Assembly (NCBI RefSeq): GCF_013019105.1
Contig: NZ_BLTE01000001.1
Location: forward strand, 558,001-622,000
Reading direction: 5' to 3'
From: Fundidesulfovibrio magnetotacticus
GTDB lineage: Bacteria > Desulfobacterota > Desulfovibrionia > Desulfovibrionales > Desulfovibrionaceae
DNA length: 64,000 nucleotides
In this document: piece by piece, positions 1-7,905 of the stretch
How positions within the stretch are numbered: position 1 is the stretch's first letter
Layout of the letters: each line of letters starts with the position of its first letter
Notes under the pieces: generated by a model
Databases searched by the model: none
Seen by the model: only the letters and a program-made list of their open reading frames with translations
What the model was told of the DNA's origin: nothing
Program-made: the position numbers and the translations under genes

Positions 1-1320
1 CTCGCCGCGCAGGGCGTTGATGCCGCCGCCCGCCACGCCGAAGTTGCCCAGCAGGAGCTGCACGATGCCCGCCAGGCGGATGTTCTGCACGCCCACGGTG
101 TGCTGGGTCCAGCCCAGGGCGTACAGGATGGTGCCGGCCTTGTCGGGCTTGCCGGTGGCGGCGAAGGCGTCATAGACCTTGGTCAGGTTCTCCTTGGAGA
201 CGCCGGTGACCTGGGAGACGAGGTCCAGGTTGTAGCGCTCGTAGTGCTTGGCCAGCACGTTGAGCACGCAGCGGGGGTTGGCCAGAGTCGCGTCGCGCTT
301 GACCATGCCCTTTTCGTCCTTCTCGAAGGCCCAGAAGCTCTTGTCGTACTTCTTCTTTTCGGCGTCGAAGCCGGAGAAGAGGCCGTCCTTGAAGGAGAAC
401 TTCTCGCCCACCAGGAAGGTGGCGTTGGTGTAGTTCATCACGTAGTCGTTGAAGTACAGCTTCTTGTCGAGGATGTACTTGCACATGCCGCCCATGAAGG
501 CGATGTCCGTGCCGCTGCGCAGGGGCACGTGGTAGCTGCTGCGGGCCGAGGTGCGCGAGAACTTGGGGTCCACGTGGATGACCGTGGCGCCCTTTTCCTT
601 GGCCTTGAGCACCCAGCGGAAAGAGATGGGGTGGTGTTCAGCGGCGTTGCTGCCGATGATGAGCACCGCATCGGCGTTGCCGATGTCGGTGTAGTGGTTC
701 GTCATAGCTCCGCGTCCGACCGACTCTGCCAGAGCCGGCACAGTGGGGCTGTGTCAGACCCGCGCCTGGTGGTCCATGTGGACTACACCCAGGCTGCGAA
801 GGGATTGGTGCGCCACCGCGCACTCTTCGTTGGACATCTGGGAGGAGCCCAGGCAGAAGCCGGATTCCCAGCGGTTGACCTCAAGGCCATCCTTGTTCTT
901 GAAAACGTAGTCCTTGTCGCGGGTTTCCTTGACCTTCTTGGCGATGCGGTCGAGCATCCAGTCCCAGTCTTTTTCCACCCACTTGTCGCTTCCGGGGGCG
1001 CGGTACAGGGGCTTGGTGAGCCTGTTCTCGCTCACGTGCAGGGAGCGCAGGGCCGCGCCCTTGGCGCAGAGGCCGCCGGCGCTGATGGGGTAGTCCGGAT
1101 CGCCCTCGATGTTGACGATCTTGCCGTCCTTGACGTGGACCAGCGTGTTGCACCCGCAGGAGCAGAAGGGACAGATGGAGATGACCTCCTTGCTGCCCTC
1201 GATCTTGAGCCCGGCGGCATAAGCCTGCGCGGGGCTCAGGTCGAGTCCCAGCTGGGTCAGGGTCAGCGTCGCCGCCCCCGCGCCAGCTATTTTGATGAAT
1301 CCTCGACGAGAAACTTTCAT
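1..1320 (-). CDS. fdnG: Formate dehydrogenase alpha subunit, selenocysteine-containing, Tat-exported (5' part; gene continues beyond base 1)
   Basis: Catalytic subunit of a periplasmic formate dehydrogenase (formate to CO2), which binds a Mo/W bis-pyranopterin and a 4Fe-4S cluster. The first 440 codons are present. A twin-arginine signal (SRRGFIK, residues 4-10) precedes a hydrophobic stretch. Cluster ligands are C50, C53, C57 and C85. The frame is interrupted only by TGA at 754-756 (codon 189), inside DHQARV-U-HSPTV. This is the position of the Sec in FdnG-type enzymes, and the homology continues unbroken behind it (GRGAMTNH, GSNAAEHHP). The ATG at 1318-1320 is chosen because AGGAGG lies at 1326-1331 with 5-nt spacing; the in-frame GTG at 1324-1326 overlaps that ribosome binding site. 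An annotator that reads TGA as stop would split the gene in two. The beta subunit should lie outside the window. Family certain; metal (Mo or W) not decidable. Confidence 0.95.
720..738 (-). promoter_or_regulatory. bSECIS-like hairpin directing Sec insertion at the TGA of fdnG
   Basis: On the minus strand, 15 nt after the TGA, an 8-bp stem (CCGGCUCU / AGAGUCGG, one G-U pair) closes a GGC triloop. Distance, stem length and G-containing apical loop fit bacterial SECIS elements bound by SelB. The hairpin is read from sequence; its function is inferred from the known mechanism. Confidence 0.75.
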
Positions 1321-1995
1321 GCGCACCTCCTCAGAGCGTCAAACTTGTCCACAAAGAACGTCCGAAATCCACCTGGGTCCAACAGCCGATCCGGATTCCG
1401 CCAGGAGAATGCTCGGCTGATGATCGTGAACGGCACGTGTCGTTCCGGATGCCGCTTTCCCGACACGCTCGCCGGTTGATCCGGGCTGGTTGGCGAAACG
1501 GTCGCCGCGCCATCCGAACTTCACCTGCCGTTCCTTCGTGCCGGGGGCCTGCTTCCAGGATGGCCCCGCCCACGAACGTTTTCGTCGTCTTTCCACATCA
1601 CGAAGGCGGCAGCAAGCGATTTCGGCAAAAAAGTCCAATAATTTTAAGTTGTTAGTTCTAACACATTACCGAGGCGGATGGATGCGATAGACCAGAGAGA
1701 CGGTCGAAAAGGACGTGGCCAGCCAACCACCGCATTTTCATGCAAAAGTGAGAGGACGCCAAAGGAGGCTTAGGCGACTTTTGACAGACGCGCCTTGAAG
1801 AGGGGGAGGACGGAGTTTGAGGGCCTTGGAAGTCGCGTGCCTGGGCGAGACGGGAGAGTCGGTCCTTGAAGGGGGGAGCGGAGTCCGAGGGAGGGGCTCG
1901 CCCTATGGGGTGGGACGCGCGGCGTGCCTTCCTCCTTGCTTCGCCGCGCGCCCCGTAAACCGGAACAGGTGGATGGTGAGAAACGCCTATCGATT

Positions 1996-2012
1996 TTGAA
2001 TTTCAAATTCAA
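1996..2012. promoter_or_regulatory. 17-bp perfect palindrome TTGAATTTCAAATTCAA
   Basis: Two 8-bp arms around a central C, in an AT-rich spot of otherwise GC-rich DNA. It is a plausible operator in the divergent fdnG/oxyanion-type control region. The factor is unknown; a Mo/W-responsive regulator is a guess from the neighbours. Confidence 0.4.
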
Positions 2013-2234
2013 CAACAAACCGTTGCACAGCCCACTGGCGCGGAAAACAGACAGCACGCCGCCGCCCGGTTTGCCCGGCGTGCGCCCGCCCTGGCCCGCA
2101 AGGCGTCCGGTCAGGCGCGCCACGGCGCGGTTGAGTCGCCACGAGGTGCCCCACTCGCTTTGCGCGCCCCGCTTCACCGCCGACCTCCTCCGCGTAGTCG
2201 TGCGGGGCGATGCCTCGCGCCTTTCGCCATTGAA

Positions 2235-2272
2235 ACAATCGATTGTACGGATCGGCTTCGCCAATCTATACC
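2235..2272 (+). promoter_or_regulatory. Candidate promoter with 12-bp palindrome over the -35 box
   Basis: TTGTAC (2243-2248), an 18-nt spacer and TATACC (2267-2272) resemble a sigma70-type promoter 55 bases before the ATG at 2327. The perfect palindrome ACAATCGATTGT (2235-2246) overlaps the -35 box, as an operator would. Confidence 0.4.
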
Positions 2273-2326
2273 GCCATCACAAATTGCAGGTTCGAGACTC
2301 CGAGGCGAACCCATTGCGAGGCGCTC

Positions 2327-3190
2327 ATGGACGAAAAGACAAGCGGCCCCGGCCGCAGGCTGTTCCTCAAGACACTGGCGGGCTCCGCCGCAGCCCTGGC
2401 CGGAGCGGCCGCCCCGGCCTTCGCCTCGGGCAGGCCCCACGCGGGCAGCCTGCTCCAGGTGTGGTCCTGCGGCGGGCTGGCCGAGGCCATGAACCCGGCC
2501 AACGCCCTCTACGAGGAGAGCGCGGGCATCCGCATCAGCTACACGGGGGCCTTCGCCGCCGCCCTGGGCAAGTCGCTCCTGGGCTCCTCCACCACGGAGG
2601 TTTTCGCCGGGCGCGTGCTGGACCTGGCCAAAAAGCTGCGCCAGGCCGGAAAGATGACCTATTTCAAGCCGCTGTGCTTCACCAGCTACGTGATGGTCAC
2701 ACCGCGCGGCAACCCGGCGGGCATCCGCTCCGTGGAGGACATGGCCCGCCCCGGCGTGCGCGTGGTCCTCGCGCCCGAGGCCTCGCCCCCGGGCGGTGCC
2801 GCCGCCGTCAACCTGCTCAAGAAGGCGGGCGTGCACGACGCGGCCATGAAGAACTGCGTGGTGCGGGGCTCCTGCGTGCAGCGCGTCATGGACGACGTGA
2901 TCGCCGGGCGCGGCGACGTGTCCATCGTGGAGTTGCGGGTCACGCGCATCCCGCTCTTCGAGGGGCGCATGGACGTGGTGGCCATCCCCGAGGCCCTCTT
3001 CCCGCCCCCGCCGCTCACCTTCACCGTGGGCGTGATGAAGGACGCCAAAAACCGCGCCCTGGCCGACGACTACGTGAACTTCCTGACCTCGCCCGAAGGC
3101 CAGGCCTACTTCGAGCGCGCGGGCTTCATCCCCGCCTTCTCGGACAAGGGCAAGGAACTGGTGGATAAGCTGGGGGTGAAAGATGCCTGA
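2327..3190 (+). CDS. Tat-exported substrate-binding protein (oxyanion/ModA-like fold)
   Basis: A 287-residue exported binding protein. It starts with a Tat-type signal (GRRLFLK, residues 9-15, then an Ala-rich hydrophobic stretch; cleavage likely after AFA). The mature part has the look of periplasmic molybdate/tungstate-type binding proteins: a type-2 fold with a C-terminal segment resembling ADDYVNFLTSPEGQAYFERAGF, typical of the ModA/extracellular solute-binding family. No permease or ATPase gene follows. Instead the next gene overlaps by 8 bases and encodes a membrane ferredoxin, so the protein may serve a redox or cofactor role rather than transport. The ATG at 2327 places the Tat motif correctly; an upstream in-frame ATG at 2243 would bury it. 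Ligand not determinable from sequence. Confidence 0.8.
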   Translation: MDEKTSGPGRRLFLKTLAGSAAALAGAAAPAFASGRPHAGSLLQVWSCGGLAEAMNPANALYEESAGIRISYTGAFAAALGKSLLGSSTTEVFAGRVLDLAKKLRQAGKMTYFKPLCFTSYVMVTPRGNPAGIRSVEDMARPGVRVVLAPEASPPGGAAAVNLLKKAGVHDAAMKNCVVRGSCVQRVMDDVIAGRGDVSIVELRVTRIPLFEGRMDVVAIPEALFPPPPLTFTVGVMKDAKNRALADDYVNFLTSPEGQAYFERAGFIPAFSDKGKELVDKLGVKDA

Positions 3191-3956
3191 CGCCGCAGCG
3201 AACGCCCTGCCCCGCTCCCGGGCGGGCTTCTCGTCGAAGGCCTGGCGCAGGGCCTCCCAGGCCCTCTGGCTTCTGTTGCTGGGCCAGTGGTCGTTCTACG
3301 GCATCTTCCGCTGCCCGTTCGTGGTGCCCTTCGTGAGCTGCCAGAACTGCCCCGTGCTCACATGCCACGGCCGCCTGTTCAGCGTGTTCTGGGGCTTCTG
3401 GGCGCTGTTGCCCCTGAGCGCCCTGCTCTTCGGGCGCGCCTTCTGCGGCTGGGCCTGCCCGGGCGGGCTGGTCAACCAGCTCCTGGGCATGGCCGCCCCG
3501 CTCAAGGCCCGCGCCGCCCGCTTCACGCCGTGGTTCGCCCCGGCGGGCGGGCTGATCGCCCTGGCCGTCTGCGGTTACGTCTGGTTCTCCATGGGCCAGC
3601 CCCGCGCCAACGTGCCCATCCGCACGGGCGAGTTCTTCCAGGCCGTGGCCCTGACCTTCGAGCACGCCGACCGCCTCTGGATCGTACGCACGGCCGTGGT
3701 GCTGGGGCTCACGGCCCTGGGCCTGGGCCTGGCCAACGCCTGGTGCCGCTACGCCTGCCCCATGGGCGCGGCTCTGGAGAGCGTGAAGCGCGCCTCGCTC
3801 TTCAAGGTGTTCATGACCCCGGACTGCAACGGCTGCGACGCCTGCCGCAGGGTCTGCGAAATGGGCGCGCGCCCCGCCGAGACCAACTGCACCAACTGCG
3901 CCGACTGCCTGGACGCCTGCCCCAAGGACGCCATCCGCCTGGGCAGGAAGCCCTGA
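3183..3956 (+). CDS. NapH/CcoG-like membrane 4Fe-4S protein
   Basis: A 257-residue polytopic membrane protein. Hydrophobic segments lie near residues 28-45, 60-80, 118-138 and 160-180. It carries the paired signatures CGWACPGG and CRYACPMGA found in NapH/NosR/RdxA proteins, plus CPVLTCHG. The C-terminus is a two-cluster ferredoxin domain: two C-x2-C-x2-C-x3-C sets in CNGCDACRRVC and CTNCADCLDAC. Family members pass electrons between quinol and periplasmic or cytoplasmic partners. It overlaps the preceding gene by 8 bases and the next gene starts 2 bases after its stop, so the three form one unit. The partner oxidoreductase is not identified. Confidence 0.85.
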   Translation: MPDAAANALPRSRAGFSSKAWRRASQALWLLLLGQWSFYGIFRCPFVVPFVSCQNCPVLTCHGRLFSVFWGFWALLPLSALLFGRAFCGWACPGGLVNQLLGMAAPLKARAARFTPWFAPAGGLIALAVCGYVWFSMGQPRANVPIRTGEFFQAVALTFEHADRLWIVRTAVVLGLTALGLGLANAWCRYACPMGAALESVKRASLFKVFMTPDCNGCDACRRVCEMGARPAETNCTNCADCLDACPKDAIRLGRKP

Positions 3957-3958
3957 AC

Positions 3959-4993
3959 GTGGAACGCGCCGTCCACGGCCCGCCAGGAACCTGCGCACGG
4001 AGGGACGAGACCGCCGGAACGCAGGAACCGTCGACTGGCTCCGCCGGGCCGATCCCGGACGAACCGGGAGCGGTCCGGGCGGGCCACCCTGGCGAGGGTC
4101 CTGCCTGCCCCGGCACGCGCGTGCACGCCGTCGCGCCGGGGGGCTTCCGGCCGGGAGCCCCTTCCGGTCCGGCCAAGGGCTCGCCGGGGCATCCCTGCTT
4201 CGACGATGCGGCCCGCTCAACATCCGGGCGCGTGCACCTGCCCGTGGCCCCGGCCTGCAACATCGCCTGCGGCTACTGCGACCGCCGCTCCGACTGCCCC
4301 AACGAATGCCGCCCCGGAGTGGCCTCGCGCCTGCTCTCGCCCCGGGAGGCCGAGGCGGCCCTGGCCGACGCCCTGGCCCGCGACCCGCGCATCCGCGTGG
4401 CGGGGGTGGCCGGACCCGGCGACCCCATGGCCATGCCCGAGGCCGTCGTCGAGACGTTCGCCAGAATCAAGGCCCGCTTTCCTTGGCTGATCGGCTGCCT
4501 CTCCACCAACGGCCTGGGCCTGCCGGAGCACGTGGACGCCCTGGCCCGCGCGGGCGTGAGCCACGTTACCGTGACGGTGAACGCCGTGCGCCCCGAGGTG
4601 GGGGCGCGCATTTACGACGCCGTGCGCTGGCAGGGGCGGGAACTGAGCGGGCAGGAGGGAGCTGGGTTTCTTCTGGAGCGCCAGCGCCGGGGCATCGCGG
4701 CGTGCAGGGCGCGCGGCCTGACGGTGAAGGTGAACACCGTGCTGGCGCCCGGCGTGAACGACGCCCACGTGGAGGACGTGGCCCGGGAGGCCGCCAGGCT
4801 CGGGGCGGACCGCATGAACTTGATCGGGCTCATCCCCGTGCCGGGCACGCGCCTGGGCGACCTGCCAGCGCCCTGCCCCGGGGTGCTCGCGGCCCTGCGG
4901 GGGCGCTGCGCGCGCCACCTGCCCCAGATGCGCCACTGCGCCCGCTGCCGGGCCGACGCGGCGGGGCTGCTGGACGAGGCGGGCTGCTGCTGA
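3959..4993 (+). CDS. NifB-family radical SAM protein outside a nif cluster
   Basis: A radical SAM protein with clear NifB character. It has HPCF (78-81), GRVHLPVAP, the cluster motif CNIACGYC (C100, C104, C107), SDC (C113), ECRPGV, CLSTNGL, VTVNAVRPEVGARIYD, VKVNTVLAPGVND and a C-terminal CARCRADAAGLL. NifB makes the 8Fe-9S-C precursor of nitrogenase cofactor, and the extra cysteines and the HPC motif that hold its K1/K2 clusters seem to be present here. There is no NifX-like tail. The GTG at 3959 has CAGGAAG about 9 nt upstream, but it gives about 70 extra residues of Pro/Gly-rich sequence, so the true start may be later. No nifHDKEN is visible; the context is a binding protein and a membrane ferredoxin. 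Family sure, role open. Confidence 0.85.
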   Translation: MERAVHGPPGTCARRDETAGTQEPSTGSAGPIPDEPGAVRAGHPGEGPACPGTRVHAVAPGGFRPGAPSGPAKGSPGHPCFDDAARSTSGRVHLPVAPACNIACGYCDRRSDCPNECRPGVASRLLSPREAEAALADALARDPRIRVAGVAGPGDPMAMPEAVVETFARIKARFPWLIGCLSTNGLGLPEHVDALARAGVSHVTVTVNAVRPEVGARIYDAVRWQGRELSGQEGAGFLLERQRRGIAACRARGLTVKVNTVLAPGVNDAHVEDVAREAARLGADRMNLIGLIPVPGTRLGDLPAPCPGVLAALRGRCARHLPQMRHCARCRADAAGLLDEAGCC

Positions 4994-4996
4994 ACC

Positions 4997-5154
4997 CTAG
5001 TAGCCCGTTGAAAACGTCGATTCTTGCAGCCTGTTCAAAAAACTCGCTGGCAAGGCGCAGGGAAAAAGCCAAGCCCGAAGCGTATTCCTCATACGTGAGG
5101 GTTTGGTTTTTTCCCTGCAACGCAGCCAGCGTGGATTTTTCAACAGGCTGCTAG
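4997..5154. repeat. Large imperfect dyad repeat (dispersed palindromic element type)
   Basis: About 158 bp between convergent genes. The ends are CTAGTAGCCCGTTGAAAA and the inverse of CTAGCAGCCTGTTGAAAA. A second inner copy CAGCCTGTTCAAAAAA starts near 5027. The arms converge through GGGAAAAAGCC to a centre CGTAT-TCCTC-ATACG (5081-5095). The right end reaches into the stop codon of the minus-strand DUF89 gene. It can fold into a very long stem in RNA from either side, so it may act as a two-way terminator. Similar elements occur dispersed in deltaproteobacterial genomes (from memory, not checked). Confidence 0.8.
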
Positions 5155-6905
5155 CGGCTGGCGATGGCCGCGTCGAAGAACTTGCCCACGCCGTACTCCC
5201 TGCGCCGGAAGAACTTCTCCGGGTCCGGGCCGATGAGCTGCATCTCGGGGTGGGCGCGCTGCACGTCCAGGGCGATGTGCATCTCCTTGGTGCAGCCCGT
5301 GGAGAAGGTGGCGTCCTTGCCGGCCCAGACCGGGGGCACGGTGCGACCCATCAGCTCGAAGGCCGTCTCGATGTCCTGGCTTGTCTGGAAGCGCCAGACG
5401 TTGATGTAGCCGGAGCGCTGCACCTTCTCCCACATGAACATCAGGTCGTCTGCGTCCATGCCCTCCTCGAAGTGCTCGGCCGGGCTGATGATGAACGTGC
5501 CCGCCAGGCGCGCCCGCAGGTGCTTCACGAAGGCGTTGAGCACGCGGATGGCCGTGTCGGTCTCGTGGGGGATGGAGCCCACGATGGCCGAGTAGAACAT
5601 CACGGTCTTGCCGGAGGCCTTTTCGGCGCGCATGCGCGCGATGATGGCGTCGGCCTTGGCGGTGATCTCGGGCTCGGTGAAGGAGCGCAGCCCCGAGGGC
5701 CTGGGCTTGAACTCCGCGTTCAGGTCGTCGCCCGAATCCAGCCGGATGCAGACCACGTCGCGCGTGAACTTCACGGAGGTCTGCATGATGCGCCGGTGGT
5801 TCTGCTCGCCCTTGGCGATCACCAGGTCGGACTCCTTCCAGGCCCGGGCGAAGGTGACGCTGGTCTTGTAGAGGTTCAGGCGCTCGCGCGATCCGTCGGA
5901 GATCACCAGGAAGGGGTTCTCCTTGATGGCCTGGAGCAGGCCGTTCTTGCTCATGCGCGGGTCGGCCAGGATGCGCGCCCCGGCGAGGGCCTGGACGAGC
6001 ACGGGGTCCTCCTCGGCGTCCCAGATGGTGGGCGCGTCGAAGAAGAAGCCGTCCTTGAGGGCCAGGATCACGCGGTGGCCCATGCGCAAAAGCGCCCGCA
6101 CGGCCAGGATGTCGAAGACGATGCCCCCGGCGGAGTCGGGCAGGTAAAGGATCTTCATGGACTTGGGCCGCCCGGGGTCCAGCACCCGGCGCAGCACCTC
6201 CGAGGAGGAGCAGCGCGTCAGCTCCTGTTCGATCTGCTCGGGGGAGGGGTTGAAGGCGTCCTCCTCCCAGACGCGGCTCCACACGGAGAGGCACAGGAGC
6301 CTGGTGATTTCCAGCATGTCCAGGTCGAAGCGCATGTCGCGGATGGTGGCGCAGTGGAAGCTCAGGCCCGGGCAGGTGCCCAGGGCGGCGCTCATGGCGT
6401 GGGAGTCCAGGAAGCGGGCGGCGCGGCGGTTCATCAGGCGCTTGCGGTCGCGGTGGGGGTCGTCCTGCCCGGCCTGGGCCAGGAAGATGGACGTGAGGCG
6501 CTTGAGCAGCCGCGAGGGGATGAGCACCGGCGCGTTGACGGCCTGGCGGTACTTGTGGTCGCACAGGGCCAGGATCATCATCTTCTCGTATTCGCCGGGG
6601 CAATGGCTCTCGATGAGCTCCAGCACCTGCCGCCACACCCTCGCGTAGGCGTCCATGAGGGAGGGCTCCTGGTGCTTCTCCAGCAGATGGCCCAGCATGG
6701 CGTCGGAACAGGGCACGTAGATTTCGTCGGGACCGAGCGCCGCCATGAACCGGATCTGCTCGGGCGAGGCGTTGCGCAGCGGATCGATGGAGTGCTCGAT
6801 GTGGTTCTCGCTCATGAAGTGCAGAAGCCAGGCGTCCAGGAGCGGATCCTTGCCGTAGCGCAGCTCGGAGGGCTGCCCGATGGTGGGGAAGTGCACGGGA
6901 GTCAT
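5151..6905 (-). CDS. DUF89/ARMT1-like protein (damage-control phosphatase-like)
   Basis: A 584-residue protein. The C-terminal two thirds (about 240-560) looks like the DUF89 fold of metal-dependent metabolite phosphatases: ILYLPDSAGGIVFDILAVR, KDGFFFDAPT and SDLVIAKGEQNHRRI correspond to the family's Asp and KG-x2-N active-site segments. The N-terminal third (LRYGKDPLLDAW and onward) is helical and unassigned. The gene starts 7 bases after the NAD kinase stop and has no clear ribosome binding site, suggesting translational coupling. DUF89 enzymes remove phosphate from damaged or excess phosphometabolites; the substrate here is unknown. The stop codon lies inside the dyad repeat. Confidence 0.7.
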   Translation of the reverse strand: MTPVHFPTIGQPSELRYGKDPLLDAWLLHFMSENHIEHSIDPLRNASPEQIRFMAALGPDEIYVPCSDAMLGHLLEKHQEPSLMDAYARVWRQVLELIESHCPGEYEKMMILALCDHKYRQAVNAPVLIPSRLLKRLTSIFLAQAGQDDPHRDRKRLMNRRAARFLDSHAMSAALGTCPGLSFHCATIRDMRFDLDMLEITRLLCLSVWSRVWEEDAFNPSPEQIEQELTRCSSSEVLRRVLDPGRPKSMKILYLPDSAGGIVFDILAVRALLRMGHRVILALKDGFFFDAPTIWDAEEDPVLVQALAGARILADPRMSKNGLLQAIKENPFLVISDGSRERLNLYKTSVTFARAWKESDLVIAKGEQNHRRIMQTSVKFTRDVVCIRLDSGDDLNAEFKPRPSGLRSFTEPEITAKADAIIARMRAEKASGKTVMFYSAIVGSIPHETDTAIRVLNAFVKHLRARLAGTFIISPAEHFEEGMDADDLMFMWEKVQRSGYINVWRFQTSQDIETAFELMGRTVPPVWAGKDATFSTGCTKEMHIALDVQRAHPEMQLIGPDPEKFFRRREYGVGKFFDAAIASR

Positions 6906-6912
6906 GGAGCGG

Positions 6913-7776
6913 TTATCGCTCTCTTATGAATCCCTTGTCCAGGAGTTTGCCGAAATAGGAGTGGCGTCCCACGGCGACGAGGTTCAGGCAGTAGGGGGCG
7001 CGGCGCACGCGCACCCAGTCGCCCTGGCGCAGGTCGAAGGTGGCCTGGCCGTCGCAGGTGAGCACCACCTCGGCGGTGGCCTCCTCCACGCCCAGGTCCA
7101 GGGGCCGGTCGGTCGGCAGGACCATGGGCCTGAAATCGCACAGGAAGGGGCAGATGGGCGTGAGCGTGAGCACCTGGAGCTCGGGGTGCACCAGCGGCCC
7201 CCCGGCGCTCATGGAGTAGGCCGTGGCCCCGGTGGGGGTGGCGGCCACCATGCCGTCGGCGCGGAACCCGCCCAGGCGCTCGCCCCCGAACACCACGCCC
7301 ACCTTGATGAGCCGGGCCATGGAGCCGCGCACCACCACGTCGTTGACGGCGGGGCTTTTGAACACGCGGCGTCCCTCGCGGGCCACCTCGGCGGTGAGCA
7401 TGGTCAGGCGGCTCACGGCGAAGCCCTTCACCAGGGCCATCTCCAGGGGCCTGCGCCAATCCTCCCCCGCGATCTGGGTCAGAAAGCCCAGGCGTCCCAG
7501 GTTGATGCCCAGAAGCGGCGCCTGGGCCTCGCCCATCTTGCGGGCCACGCTGATCATGGTGCCGTCGCCGCCCAGCACCACGGCAAGGCCCGGCGCGGGT
7601 TCGCGACCGATGAAACAGGAGGCGTCGGAGCAGCCTTCTTGGTCGGTGCGGTTTTCCACCACCCGGGCGCGAGCGCCCTTCTCCGCCACCCAGGCGGCGA
7701 TTTCCTCCGCGAGAGCCCCTGCCTGGGCATCTCCGGACTTGACCACGACGAGCACATCGCGCACGGCTGTCTGCAT
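6913..7776 (-). CDS. nadK: NAD kinase
   Basis: A 287-residue cytosolic enzyme that makes NADP from NAD and ATP. Diagnostic motifs are GGDGTM after LAVVL (phosphate loop), LGINLGRLGFLTQI, NDVVVRGS (the NE/ND motif) and TPTGATAYSMSAGGPLVHP. Length is normal for the family. It is the first gene of a two-gene minus-strand unit with the DUF89 gene. A 19-bp palindrome (7800-7818) lies just upstream of its start. Confidence 0.95.
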   Translation of the reverse strand: MQTAVRDVLVVVKSGDAQAGALAEEIAAWVAEKGARARVVENRTDQEGCSDASCFIGREPAPGLAVVLGGDGTMISVARKMGEAQAPLLGINLGRLGFLTQIAGEDWRRPLEMALVKGFAVSRLTMLTAEVAREGRRVFKSPAVNDVVVRGSMARLIKVGVVFGGERLGGFRADGMVAATPTGATAYSMSAGGPLVHPELQVLTLTPICPFLCDFRPMVLPTDRPLDLGVEEATAEVVLTCDGQATFDLRQGDWVRVRRAPYCLNLVAVGRHSYFGKLLDKGFIRER

Positions 7777-7799
7777 GCCGCCCGTCTAGAGCAAAGCGC

Positions 7800-7818
7800 C
7801 CCGGGCTTCAAGCCCGGG
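7800..7818. promoter_or_regulatory. 19-bp palindrome CCCGGGCTTCAAGCCCGGG
   Basis: Perfect 9-bp arms around one C, between divergent nadK and the sigma28-type promoter. It could form a hairpin in the nadK leader or serve as a binding site. There is no T-run, so it is not a classical terminator. Confidence 0.35.
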
Positions 7819-7849
7819 AAGGGCGCGCCGGGAATTTTCACCCGGCCCC

Positions 7850-7877
7850 TAAAGAAGTTTCGTCTCACGGCCGATAG
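7850..7877 (+). promoter_or_regulatory. Sigma28 (FliA)-type promoter
   Basis: TAAA (7850-7853) and GCCGATAG (7870-7877), 16 nt apart, against the consensus TAAA-N15-GCCGATAA. The ATG of the DVU0524-like gene follows at 7906. Sigma28 control of an flgM-containing unit is the usual autoregulatory arrangement. Confidence 0.6.
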
Positions 7878-7905
7878 GCACCGTGACGAGCGAGGAGAAT
7901 CGAGA

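Larger units (their letters stand above)
1321..2326. other. About 1 kb gene-free region between divergent fdnG and the substrate-binding-protein gene
   Basis: I see no convincing gene here; open frames lack ribosome binding sites and recognisable domains. It holds an AT-rich patch (about 1630-1665) with a 14-bp inverted repeat TGTTAG-TT-CTAACA (1650-1663), a 17-bp perfect palindrome (1996-2012), and a 12-bp palindrome overlapping a promoter-like sequence (2235-2272). The region probably carries the control sites for both divergent units. Confidence 0.5.

Noticed and set aside
754-756. Nonsense mutation or frameshift in formate dehydrogenase
   Set aside because: The TGA lies exactly at the known Sec position with a SECIS-like hairpin behind it, and homology continues in the same frame.
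1770-2264. A 164-codon minus-strand frame in the gene-free region upstream of the binding-protein gene
   Set aside because: No ribosome binding site, Arg/Ser-rich low-complexity translation, no recognisable domain, and it crosses the palindromes and the candidate promoter.
2285-2310. T-arm-like sequence AGGTTCGAGACTC suggesting a tRNA
   Set aside because: No acceptor, D or anticodon arms can be formed around it.
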